DNA from: Luedemannella flava
GTDB taxonomy: Bacteria; Actinomycetota; Actinomycetes; Mycobacteriales; Micromonosporaceae
DNA: 64,000 bases
Assembly (NCBI RefSeq): GCF_039528515.1
Contig: NZ_BAAALT010000084.1
Span: forward strand, 1-64,000
Reading direction: 5' to 3'
Shown here: positions 24,129 to 32,258 of the stretch, piece after piece
Layout: each line of letters begins with the position of its first letter
Numbering within the stretch: position 1 is the first letter of the stretch
The notes under the pieces: generated by a model
What the model was told of the DNA's origin: nothing
Databases searched by the model: none
What the model saw: the letters and a program-made list of their open reading frames with translations, nothing else
Translations under genes and position numbers: made by a program

Positions 24129-24952
24129 CACAGGCCCACGCTGCGCAGGGTGGGCACGGTCTTCCCGACCCAGGACAGGTTGACGTCCTCGTGGGCGCCC
24201 TGGGTGCGCTGCGTGCCGGCGAGGAACCAGAGGTAGTACGTCGTGTAGCCCGGCGCGCTCACCACCGTGTGGTAGCCCTCCGGCATCATGTGCATGCCGT
24301 GGTCGCGGACCGTGAAGTTCTCCTCGTACCCCTCGTCGGTGTACATCCGGCAGATGCCGAACCCGTCGGACGGGTTGACGCGGAAGTAGTACATCTCCTC
24401 GTGGGCGGCCTCGGCCGGCAGGTTGTCGTGCTTGTGCCGGTGCGGCGGGTACGTGCTCCAGTTGCCGGACGGGGTGTAGGTCTCGCCGACGATGAGCCGG
24501 TGCGCCGGCAGGTCCGGCTGGGAGATCTCGGTGAGGATCTGGTGGTAGTCGCGCCCGAAGTTGGCCGCGCCCCACCGCCCGGCGGCCACGCGGTCCGGCG
24601 CGATCACGTAGGGCCCGACTGCCAGGTCGCTGGGCGCGCTGGGCAGCGCGATCTCCACATCGGACAGGGCCGAGACGGTCACCTCCGCGCCGGCTGGGAG
24701 GTAGACCGAGTGCGGCCTGCCGTCGAAAACGTTCGCCCGGCCGCCCACGCTCTCGAAGCGGTGCCCGCCGACCGTGAAGGTCGCGGTGCCGCCCAGGATC
24801 ACCGCCAGGATCTCCCGGTCGCCGGTGGCGCCCGACCAGGACTGCCCGGCGTCGAGGCGCAGCAACGTGAAGTCCAGTAGCGCGCACGGGTTGAACGGCA
24901 GCGTGTTGTGGCCGGTGCCGGCCGGAATGAAGCAGTGGTATCGGTAGTCCAC
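24128..24952 (-). CDS. KduI/IolB-family cupin isomerase
   Basis: 274 residues, two cupin halves. Sequence blocks follow IolB (5-deoxy-glucuronate isomerase) closely: SGNWSTYPPHRHKHDNLP, EEMYYFRVNPSDGFGICRMYTDE and PEGYHTVVSAPGYTTYYLW. The metal ligands H, H, E and H expected for both IolB and KduI are present. The operon, however, contains KduD and no other inositol gene. The likely substrate is therefore 5-keto-4-deoxyuronate from unsaturated uronates, the KduI reaction. GTG 24952 has AAAGG upstream. It overlaps kduD by four bases. Confidence 0.85.
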   Translation of the reverse strand: MDYRYHCFIPAGTGHNTLPFNPCALLDFTLLRLDAGQSWSGATGDREILAVILGGTATFTVGGHRFESVGGRANVFDGRPHSVYLPAGAEVTVSALSDVEIALPSAPSDLAVGPYVIAPDRVAAGRWGAANFGRDYHQILTEISQPDLPAHRLIVGETYTPSGNWSTYPPHRHKHDNLPAEAAHEEMYYFRVNPSDGFGICRMYTDEGYEENFTVRDHGMHMMPEGYHTVVSAPGYTTYYLWFLAGTQRTQGAHEDVNLSWVGKTVPTLRSVGL

Positions 24953-24972
24953 GGGTCGCCTTTCAGGGTTGG

Positions 24973-26148
24973 TCACCACGGGCTGGTCCAGTCCGGCACG
25001 GTCGCGCGGGTCAGCGCCTCCAGGTAGAAGTAGTCGCCCCACAGGGTTCCCTCGTCCACGCCGACGTTCTTGGGCTTGTCGTACACGCCGTGCCGCAGCA
25101 GCGCCGTCGCCCCGACGCCGCCGGGCGTGGCGTAGTGGGCCATGAGCGAGTCGAGGATGCGGGCGGCCGCGGCGCGGTAGCGGTCACCGTCGTCCACGTG
25201 GTCGGCGAGTTCGGCCAGGCCGCACGCCGCGATCGCGGCGGCCGAGCTGTCGCGCTCCTCGCCGCTGCCGTCGCGGTAGACCAGATCCCAGTACGCCACG
25301 TGGTCGGCGGGCAGGTGGGCGAGGAAGTAGTCGGCGCAGGTGCGCGCCGCCGCGAGCAGCGACGCGTCGCCCGTGTGGCGGTAGTTGAGGCTGAACCCGT
25401 AGATGCCCCACGCCTGGCCGCGGGCCCAGCACGAGTCGTCGGCGGCGCCCTGTTCCGTCTCGCCGCGCAGCGGCGCGCCCGTCACGGGGTCCCAGTAGTA
25501 CGTGTGGAAGGTCGTGCCGTCCGGGCGCAGGATGTGCTCGCGCAGCTGGGCGACGTGCCGCCGCGCGGCGGCCGCGTACCGTCCGTCGCCGGTCCGCTGC
25601 CCGGCCCAGAACAGCAGCGGCGTGTTCATCAGGCTGTCGATGATGGTGCGGCCGCGCTGGCGTACGTCGGACAGGTCGCCCCACGCCTGGATGATCCCGG
25701 CGGGCTCCAGGAACCGGGTCATCAGATGGTCGGCGGCGGCCAGGGCGGCGTCGCGGGCCCGCGCGTCGTCCGTGCGCCGGGCCGGGGTGACGCACGCCAG
25801 CGTGTAGAGGAACCCCAGGTCGTGCGTGTCCAGGTCGACGCCGCCGGCGACCCGGGTGGCGAAGCTGTCCACATGGGACCGGGCGGCGACCTCGAACCGG
25901 CGCTCGCCGCTCAGGTCGTGGGCGAGCCACAGCATGCCGGGCCAGAAGCTGGTGGTCCAGCCCGTGTTGGCGCCCTCGGGCTGCCCGGCGGCGGGTGGCC
26001 GCGGCGGGTAGACATCGCCCGCGGTGGTGTCCGCCGGGTACCGGTCGCCGAAGGCGCGGAGGTTCGCGTCGACGGTCCGCAACGCGACCGCCACCGCGGC
26101 CGCGACCGCCTCGGCATCAGGGCTGGGACGGACCTCGGTCGCCGTCAT
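24973..26148 (-). CDS. Unsaturated glucuronyl hydrolase, GH88 family
   Basis: Removes the 4,5-unsaturated uronate that polysaccharide lyases leave at the non-reducing end of oligosaccharides. It has 391 residues, an (alpha/alpha)6-barrel. Catalytic aspartates D110 (DTHDLGF) and D171 (IIDSLMN) are 61 residues apart, the spacing of D88/D149 in the Bacillus enzyme. Further signatures are WARGQAWGIYGF and DEGTLWGDYFYLEAL. No signal peptide is visible, so it acts in the cytoplasm on imported products. It is followed after 20 bases by the isomerase gene. Confidence 0.93.
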   Translation of the reverse strand: MTATEVRPSPDAEAVAAAVAVALRTVDANLRAFGDRYPADTTAGDVYPPRPPAAGQPEGANTGWTTSFWPGMLWLAHDLSGERRFEVAARSHVDSFATRVAGGVDLDTHDLGFLYTLACVTPARRTDDARARDAALAAADHLMTRFLEPAGIIQAWGDLSDVRQRGRTIIDSLMNTPLLFWAGQRTGDGRYAAAARRHVAQLREHILRPDGTTFHTYYWDPVTGAPLRGETEQGAADDSCWARGQAWGIYGFSLNYRHTGDASLLAAARTCADYFLAHLPADHVAYWDLVYRDGSGEERDSSAAAIAACGLAELADHVDDGDRYRAAAARILDSLMAHYATPGGVGATALLRHGVYDKPKNVGVDEGTLWGDYFYLEALTRATVPDWTSPW

Positions 26149-26187
26149 GAGTGCTGATCTCCCTCGTGGTACGTGCAGGTGCGAAGG

Positions 26188-26856
26188 TCAGGCGGGCTGG
26201 GGTGCCGGGTCGAGCGCGACCCGCAGGCAGGAGCGGCTGTTGGCCCAGACGACGTACAGCAGCGGCGCGGCGGCGAGCCCGAGCGCGAGCGCCGGCCGGG
26301 CCGTCACGAGCTGCGCGAGCAGGGCCAGCACCAGCAGTGACATGGCCGTCAGGTACCACCGGCGCACCGCCAGGTACGCGCACGCGCGGGCCACGTCGCG
26401 CAGCCGGGCGGCGGGCCGCTCGGCCAGCGTCACGAGCCCGAGCAGCCCGGTCGCCACGGTGAGGATGCCCAGCATCGCCAGCAGCGGCAGCGTGAGCGCG
26501 CCCACCCGGTGCCCCCAGGCCCAGCGCGCGTCGACGCCCAGGACGACGAGCACGGCGCTGACGCCGGCCCCCCAGAGCACGGCCCGTCGGCCGGTCGCGC
26601 GCCACGTCCGGCCGAAGGTGCGCAGCACGGCGGTGGACCGGCCGGACGAGTACGCCGACATGACGGCGAAGACGCCGCACACGCCCGGCGCGCACAGCGG
26701 CGCGAGCAGCGCGTACAGGGGCCAGGACCGGGCGGTCTCCGTGGTGAACAGCGCCGCGACGAGCGGCAGGCAGCCGAGGACGAGCAGCAGGTTGCTCATC
26801 AGGGCGACGTAGACCCCGTCGAAGATCGCGTGCAGGGTGTCGTGTCGGACGCGCAT
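26188..26856 (-). CDS. DUF624 (YesL-like) membrane protein
   Basis: 222 residues with about five predicted membrane helices. YesL-like DUF624 proteins are regularly encoded with ABC sugar importers for plant or animal polysaccharides; no biochemical role is established. It lies between the MalG-like permease (3-bp gap) and the GH88 gene, so it is part of the operon. The N-terminus VYVALMSNLLLVLGCLPLVA is typical of the family. Confidence 0.8.
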   Translation of the reverse strand: MRVRHDTLHAIFDGVYVALMSNLLLVLGCLPLVAALFTTETARSWPLYALLAPLCAPGVCGVFAVMSAYSSGRSTAVLRTFGRTWRATGRRAVLWGAGVSAVLVVLGVDARWAWGHRVGALTLPLLAMLGILTVATGLLGLVTLAERPAARLRDVARACAYLAVRRWYLTAMSLLVLALLAQLVTARPALALGLAAAPLLYVVWANSRSCLRVALDPAPQPA

Positions 26857-26859
26857 GAC

Positions 26860-27678
26860 TCAGCCCTTCAGTCCGGTGGTGGCGATGCCCTCGACGAAGT
26901 ACCGCTGCCCGAGCAGGAAGATGACCGCGATCGGCAGCACGGACAGCACCGAGCCCGTCATGATCAGGGCGGTCTCGGCGTTGTACTGCGAGATGAAGGT
27001 CCGCAGCCCCAGCTGGATCGTGCGCAGGTCCGGGCTGCGCAGGTAGATCAGCGGGCCGAGGTAGTCGTTCCAGGTGGTGACGAACGTGAGCAGGGTCAGG
27101 CTCGCCAGGGCCGGGCGCGACAGCGGCAGCATGACCCGGCGGTAGATGCCGAACTCGCTCAGCCCGTCCATCCGCGCCGACTCGCTGAGCTCCTCGGGGA
27201 CGGTCTCGTAGAACTGCTTCATGAGGAACACGCCGAACGCGCCGAACGCCTGCAGCGCGATGATCGACCAGAGCGTGTCCGACAGGTGCAGCTTCGACAT
27301 GAGGATGAACTGCGGGATCATGTACGACTGCCAGGGCACGGCGATCGTCCCGATGTAGGCGAGGAACAGCACGTCGCGGCCGGGGAAGCGGACGCGGGCG
27401 AAGCCGTACGCGGCGAAGCTGCCGGTGAACACCTGCAGGGCCGTGACCGCCACCGACAGCAGCAGCGTGTTGCCCAGCCACGTCGTCATATCCGACTTGT
27501 TCCAGATATCGACGTAGTTGCGCCACACCACCGGGTCGGGCAGCCACTGGATCGGGATCGTGAACACGTCGTTGTTGTGCTTCAACGACGACATCACCAT
27601 CCAGTAGAACGGCAGCAGCAGCGCGACCGCCGCCGCGATGAGACCGGCGTAGCCGGCGACGCGCCAACCACGGGCCAT
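26860..27678 (-). CDS. Carbohydrate ABC transporter permease (MalG type)
   Basis: 272 residues with six membrane helices. The EAA loop that contacts the ATPase is ESARMDGLSEFGIYRRVMLPLSRP (read as two blocks around residue 185). It partners the MalF-type permease at 27678-28583, whose stop overlaps this start by one base (TGATG). No ATPase gene is in the operon; CUT1 importers of actinobacteria usually share one MsiK-type ATPase encoded elsewhere. Confidence 0.93.
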   Translation of the reverse strand: MARGWRVAGYAGLIAAAVALLLPFYWMVMSSLKHNNDVFTIPIQWLPDPVVWRNYVDIWNKSDMTTWLGNTLLLSVAVTALQVFTGSFAAYGFARVRFPGRDVLFLAYIGTIAVPWQSYMIPQFILMSKLHLSDTLWSIIALQAFGAFGVFLMKQFYETVPEELSESARMDGLSEFGIYRRVMLPLSRPALASLTLLTFVTTWNDYLGPLIYLRSPDLRTIQLGLRTFISQYNAETALIMTGSVLSVLPIAVIFLLGQRYFVEGIATTGLKG

Positions 27679-28583
27679 CAGGCGTCCCTCCGCTTGTTGA
27701 CCAGGAACTGGACGACGGTGATGAGGAAGCAGACCGCGAAGAGCACGATGGAGACCGCCGACGCGTAGCCGAACTGGTTCTCATGGAAGCCCTTCTGGTA
27801 GATGTACTGCGACAGCACGAGCGTCGACTGGCCCGGCCCGCCCTCGGTGAGCAGCAGGATCAGGTCGAAGACCTTGAAGCTGCCGATGGTGAGCATCACC
27901 GTGACGAAGAACGTGGTGTGCCGCAGCGACGGCAGCGTGATCCGCCGGAACCGCTGCCAGACGTTCGCGCCGTCGATCGTCGCGGCCTCGTAGAGCTGCG
28001 CCGGGATGGTCTGCAGGCCGGCGAGGAACAGCAGCATGTAGTAGCCCATCTCGCGCCAGACCCCGACGACGATGACGGCCGGCATGGACCAGTCCGCCGA
28101 CGTCGTCCAGCCGGGCGGGTGGTCCACGCCGATGGCCCGCAGCAGGCCGTTGATCGGGCCGTACTCGGGGCTGAAGAGCATGTTCCAGACGGCGGCGATC
28201 GCGACGATCGCGGTGATGTACGGGAAGAACGCGACGGTCCGGAAGAACGCCACCCCGCGCAGCCGCCGGTTGAGCAGCAGCGCGAGGCCCAGCGACGCCC
28301 CCATGGTGAGCGGGATGTGCAGGGCCGAGTAGTAGACGGTGTTCCAGAACGCGGTCCAGAAGCTCGCGTCGTGCCACAGGCGCGTGAAGTTGGCCGTGCC
28401 GGTCCACTCGGCGACGCCGAACACGTTCCAGTTGGTGAACGCCAGGTAGAACAGCGCCACGACCGGGACGAGCGTGAGGACGGCGAAGCCGAGGAAGTTC
28501 GGCAGGATGAACGTCCATCCCGCCACCGTGTTGCGCCACACCAGCCGGCGGTGCCTGCGCCGCGTCCGCGGCAACGTTGTCAT
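27678..28583 (-). CDS. Carbohydrate ABC transporter permease (MalF type)
   Basis: 301 residues with six membrane helices and an Arg-rich N-terminus (RTRRRHRRLVWR). The EAA-like loop reads YEAATIDGANVWQRFRRITLPSLR. ATG 28583 has GGAGAG at 8 nt; a longer in-frame start at 28649 is rejected because it overlaps the binding-protein gene. A strong intercistronic hairpin lies just upstream. Confidence 0.93.
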   Translation of the reverse strand: MTTLPRTRRRHRRLVWRNTVAGWTFILPNFLGFAVLTLVPVVALFYLAFTNWNVFGVAEWTGTANFTRLWHDASFWTAFWNTVYYSALHIPLTMGASLGLALLLNRRLRGVAFFRTVAFFPYITAIVAIAAVWNMLFSPEYGPINGLLRAIGVDHPPGWTTSADWSMPAVIVVGVWREMGYYMLLFLAGLQTIPAQLYEAATIDGANVWQRFRRITLPSLRHTTFFVTVMLTIGSFKVFDLILLLTEGGPGQSTLVLSQYIYQKGFHENQFGYASAVSIVLFAVCFLITVVQFLVNKRRDA

Positions 28584-28603
28584 GCGACTCTCCAAGGGCA
28601 TCG

Positions 28604-28640
28604 CGCCGTCCGGCGGGCCTCCTGGACCCGCCGGACGGCG
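28604..28640 (-). other. Intercistronic hairpin between binding-protein and permease genes
   Basis: A 14-bp perfect stem (28604-28617 with 28627-28640) with a 9-nt loop follows the binding-protein stop codon on the minus strand. As in malE-malF, it probably protects the binding-protein mRNA or attenuates permease expression. It lacks a T-tract. Confidence 0.7.
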
Positions 28641-28645
28641 TCGCG

Positions 28646-29947
28646 TCACTGGTTGAGGACCTCGTTCTTGGCGCGGGTCTGCGCCGCCGTGACGGCGTCG
28701 TCGACGCCCTTGCTGCCCGACATGACCGCCGAGTGCAGCTCGCCGAGGATGTTCTGCAGCCCGGCGGTGTACTTGGACACCGGGTTCTCCGGCTTCGTCT
28801 CGTGCTTGGCGAAGGCGAACTTGGACAGGTCGTCGCCCGGCACCCCGTCGAGGCCGAACAGCGCCTGCGTCACCACGTCGGAGGTGGACGCCGGGGTGAT
28901 GCCGATGCCGGCCAGCGCCTTGGCGGCGTCGTCGCTCGCGGCGTACGCCAGGAACTTCTTGGCCGCGTCGAGCTTGGCCTTGCCGGCCTTCGGGTTGATG
29001 CCCAGGCCCGTCGGGTCACCGAAGGTGACGGGCGTGGCCGCGTTGCCGGTCGTCGACTTGTCGAACTGCGGCGCCGGTGCGAGGCCCCAGGTGAACTTGT
29101 CGGCGTCGCCGGTCTTGCGCTGGCTCAGCAGCGTCGCCACGTACCAGGTGCCCATGAGCATCATCGCCGACTGCTGCTTGCCGAACTGCGCCTGGTAGGT
29201 GAGCTTGTTGGTGGTCACCGTGCCGAAGTTCGGCTGCGCCCCGGCGCTCTGCAGGTCCAATGCCCGCTGGTAGTACGGCTTGAGGTAGCTGAAGTCGCCC
29301 CCCAGCAGGTCCGCGCCCGGCGTCTGCGCCAGCGCCAGGCCCTGCACGGTCGACTGCCAGCCGTGCTGGTAGACGCCCGTGGCGGTGGAGCCGGCCGCCT
29401 TGAGCCCGGCGGTGAGGCTCTTCGCCGCCGTCGCGTACTCGTCCCAGGTCCAGCTGCCGTCCGGCACGGCGACCTTCGCCTTGTCGAACAGGTCCTTGTT
29501 GTAGTACAGGACCCAGGAGTCCTGCCGGTACGGGACCGCGAACGTCTTGCCGTCGACCTGGTACGTTTTCAGCCCGGGAAGGGTGCCGAGGCCCGACGCG
29601 ATGTCGGAGACGTCCACGAGCTGACCGCCGGACTGGTACGTGTAGAAGTTCTTGAGGTTCTTCAGCACGTAGACCTCGGGCGCCGTGCCGGCGGCCAGGT
29701 CAGCGGTCATCTGGGTGTCGTAGTTGGCGGCGTCGTATTCTTTGAGCTCGACCGTCACGTTGGGGTTGGCCGCGTGGAAGCCGTCGGCGAGAGTCTTGAA
29801 CTCCGGTGTCGTCGACAGGCTCCAGCCCGCCAGAGTGATCTTCACCGGGGCGTTCGGGTCGGTCGTCTCGTCCTCGCCGCCGCAACCGGCGAGGACGAGC
29901 GTGACCGCCGTCGCGATGCTGATCATGGCGGGGAAGGCGCGTTTCAT
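28646..29947 (-). CDS. Extracellular sugar-binding lipoprotein of ABC importer
   Basis: 433 residues. The signal peptide ends in the lipobox LAGC (C22), so it is anchored to the outer face of the membrane. The family-1 solute-binding pattern is clear: WSLSTTPEFKTLADGFHAANPNVTVEL, AVPYRQDSWVLYYNKDLFDKA and GDPTGLGINPKAGKAKLDAAKKFLAYAAS. It is first of the importer genes after the DUF2264 gene (40-bp gap). The ligand is most likely an unsaturated uronate oligosaccharide, inferred from the neighbours. Confidence 0.93.
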   Translation of the reverse strand: MKRAFPAMISIATAVTLVLAGCGGEDETTDPNAPVKITLAGWSLSTTPEFKTLADGFHAANPNVTVELKEYDAANYDTQMTADLAAGTAPEVYVLKNLKNFYTYQSGGQLVDVSDIASGLGTLPGLKTYQVDGKTFAVPYRQDSWVLYYNKDLFDKAKVAVPDGSWTWDEYATAAKSLTAGLKAAGSTATGVYQHGWQSTVQGLALAQTPGADLLGGDFSYLKPYYQRALDLQSAGAQPNFGTVTTNKLTYQAQFGKQQSAMMLMGTWYVATLLSQRKTGDADKFTWGLAPAPQFDKSTTGNAATPVTFGDPTGLGINPKAGKAKLDAAKKFLAYAASDDAAKALAGIGITPASTSDVVTQALFGLDGVPGDDLSKFAFAKHETKPENPVSKYTAGLQNILGELHSAVMSGSKGVDDAVTAAQTRAKNEVLNQ

Positions 29948-29987
29948 CCTTTCTCCTTCGGGTTTGGGGCCTGTGGGGCCCGCGCTG

Positions 29988-31907
29988 CTAACGGGTCGCC
30001 CAGGCGGCGCGCCCGGGGAGGTGCGATGCGAGGCGGGTGGCGGTCCTGACGCCGTCGGGCCAGTCGACGTCCACGCGCAGGCCGTGCGCGTCGTCGTCGA
30101 GGTCGGCCCGGCAGTTCCGCCGATCCGGCGGCGTGGTGCCCCCGGAAAGCTCGATGAGGCAGGCGACCCACTGCCCGACGCGGGTCGCGTAGTCCAGCCA
30201 CGGCACCACCAGCGGGCCGGCCAGCGGGCCGCCGTCGGGGAAGGTGGTGGCGCCGTCGGTGGCGGCGCCGTGGAGGCTGGCGAGCCGGCTGGTCAGCCCG
30301 GGCCCCGCGGCCCAGCCGCCGATGCGTAGCCGCAGCCCGGCCGGGTCCAGGCGCCATGCGAGGCCGTCCGCGAGGTCGTCGACGCGCGCGAGGCGGACCT
30401 CCCAGGGACCACGGACCAGGGAGTACACCGTGAGGTGGCCGGCCGGCGTCACGGCGCCCGCGCGCCCGCTGCCGTGGTCGCGCTGGCCCGGGTACGGCTC
30501 GACCCAGTGGGCCAGCGTCCGGGACCCGGCGACCCCAACGCCATCGACGACCTCCGCTGTGAACGTGAACATCCCGGCCCGGTGGGTGGCGCGGCCCGCC
30601 GCGTCGACCAGGGTCACGGACTGGTCCAGCGGCGTGGTCCAGCCGCTCTCGTCGAGGACCGGGCAGGTCGCGGTCGAGTACCCCAGGCGGGCGTACAGGG
30701 GGGAGTCGCCGACCCGGGCGCCCGCCTCCGCGTGGTCGGTGCCGTGGTTGATGACGCGCACGATGCCGTCGGCGCGGGTGCCGGACACGAGCCAGCCCGG
30801 GGCGCGCACCGCGCGGACCGAGTCGCCCGCCTCGACCGGCAGCGGCATCTCGTCGGCCGTCCACACCGGATGGTCGGCCGGCAGCGCGATGCCGAGCATC
30901 CCCTTGGCCGCCCAGTACGGCGAGCCGGGCCCGGAGTACGCCTGGGCCAGCCGGGGCCACGGCGCGTGCCAGCCGAGGGTGAGCAGGCCGCGCTCGTCCG
31001 GGGCGCCGTGGTCGACGAAGTGGCGCACGATGCCGGTGGCCGCGCGGCGCAGCTGCCCGGGCGCGACCGACGGCACCCCCGCCATCGCCCCGACCCAGAA
31101 CGGCGCGGCGGCCGCGAACCGGTAGATGAGGCTGCGGCCCTGGATGAGCGGCGACCCGTCGGCCCCGACGAGGGCGACCGCGTCGCGCAGGAACCGGTCG
31201 AGCGCGGCGACGTCGCGCCCACGCCGGTCGGCGGCGAGGTCGGCCGCGCCGGCCATGCGCGCCCACAGCGTCGGGTACAGGTGCAGGGCCCAGCCGACGT
31301 AGTGGTCGTAGGCGCGCTCGGCGCCGTCGGCGAGCCAGCCGTCGGCGCGGGCGAACGTGTCGTGGGTGGCGAGGTCCTCGGCCATCTCGGTGAGCGAGTG
31401 CGGCCCGCCGACCGAGCGCAGGAACGTCTGCACGACCAGCCGGAACCACACCCAGTTGATGCGCGGGTAGGTGTCGTCGCCGACCGCGGGGGACAGGTAC
31501 TCCACCACGCGCTCCTGGGCGGTGGCCGGGAGCCGGTCCCAGATCCAGGGGCGGGTCAGGTCGAGGATCAGCGCGAGGGAGGCGGCCTCGACCTTCGCCT
31601 GGCCGTGCTCGTCGAGGCGGACCCAGCGCTCGGGCGAGTCGGGGTCGGTGCCGGTGACGATGCCCTGGGCGTACCAGTCGGCGAGCTCGTCGACGCCCTC
31701 GCCGCGCGCGCCGGCGATGCGGAACCCGGCCAGCAGGAACGTGCGGGCGAACCCCTCCAGGCCGTCGACCGCGCGCCCGTAGCCGCCCTCGGGGCCGGGG
31801 AACGTGACGCGGGCGTGGCCGGGCGACGCGAACGGGCGCGCGGCGGCGAGCAACCGGTCGGCGAGCGCCACCCAGTCCCGGCGGTCCCAGCGCGCGCTCG
31901 TATCCAT
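29988..31907 (-). CDS. DUF2264 domain protein
   Basis: 639 residues without a signal peptide. The N-terminal ~370 residues form the helical DUF2264 domain (for example RINWVWFRLVVQTFLRSVGG and RSLIYRFAAAAPFWVGAMAG); the rest is predicted beta-sandwich. DUF2264 proteins accompany GH88 and lyase genes in polysaccharide loci, and a glycosidase or lyase activity has been suspected from the (alpha/alpha)6 fold. ATG 31907 with GGAG upstream is preferred over a start at 31997. It is the first gene of the leftward operon. Confidence 0.85.
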   Translation of the reverse strand: MDTSARWDRRDWVALADRLLAAARPFASPGHARVTFPGPEGGYGRAVDGLEGFARTFLLAGFRIAGARGEGVDELADWYAQGIVTGTDPDSPERWVRLDEHGQAKVEAASLALILDLTRPWIWDRLPATAQERVVEYLSPAVGDDTYPRINWVWFRLVVQTFLRSVGGPHSLTEMAEDLATHDTFARADGWLADGAERAYDHYVGWALHLYPTLWARMAGAADLAADRRGRDVAALDRFLRDAVALVGADGSPLIQGRSLIYRFAAAAPFWVGAMAGVPSVAPGQLRRAATGIVRHFVDHGAPDERGLLTLGWHAPWPRLAQAYSGPGSPYWAAKGMLGIALPADHPVWTADEMPLPVEAGDSVRAVRAPGWLVSGTRADGIVRVINHGTDHAEAGARVGDSPLYARLGYSTATCPVLDESGWTTPLDQSVTLVDAAGRATHRAGMFTFTAEVVDGVGVAGSRTLAHWVEPYPGQRDHGSGRAGAVTPAGHLTVYSLVRGPWEVRLARVDDLADGLAWRLDPAGLRLRIGGWAAGPGLTSRLASLHGAATDGATTFPDGGPLAGPLVVPWLDYATRVGQWVACLIELSGGTTPPDRRNCRADLDDDAHGLRVDVDWPDGVRTATRLASHLPGRAAWATR

Positions 31908-32258
31908 GGTCGACTCCGATCGAGGGGGAGCGGAGGAGCGATTGTGTCGGCTACGCAACGGCCGAGTTTCCGAAGTAAAACGCTCACAACAGAGCAAGTC
32001 AATGCCGTTATCAAACCGAGACGACCACGTTCGACAAAAACGCTCACATCAGCTCTCGCATAGATCTATCTCTGCAGGTCATTGTGTTATCACCGACGAT
32101 GTCAATACGATCAGATCCGGGAGTACGGGAGCCGGACGTCACGCCGGCCGTGACGCGAGGCTGGGTCCAGCCGCGATTTTGAGGGCTCCCACGACGGAAA
32201 ACGATCTGATACGGTCGCAACCGTTCACGCTCGATCTGACGATCGTTGAAGGACCCCG
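31908..32258. promoter_or_regulatory. Divergent control region of the uronate locus
   Basis: 351 bp between the leftward operon and the rightward lyase-regulator operon, markedly AT-richer than its surroundings. It holds two 16-bp direct repeats AAAACGCTCACAWCAG at 31977-31992 and 32037-32052, exactly 60 bp apart, and two CGATCTGA copies at 32202 and 32232, exactly 30 bp apart. These are candidate operators for the DeoR-LacI-type regulators encoded downstream. GAAGGA (32248-32253) is the lyase ribosome binding site. Confidence 0.6.
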
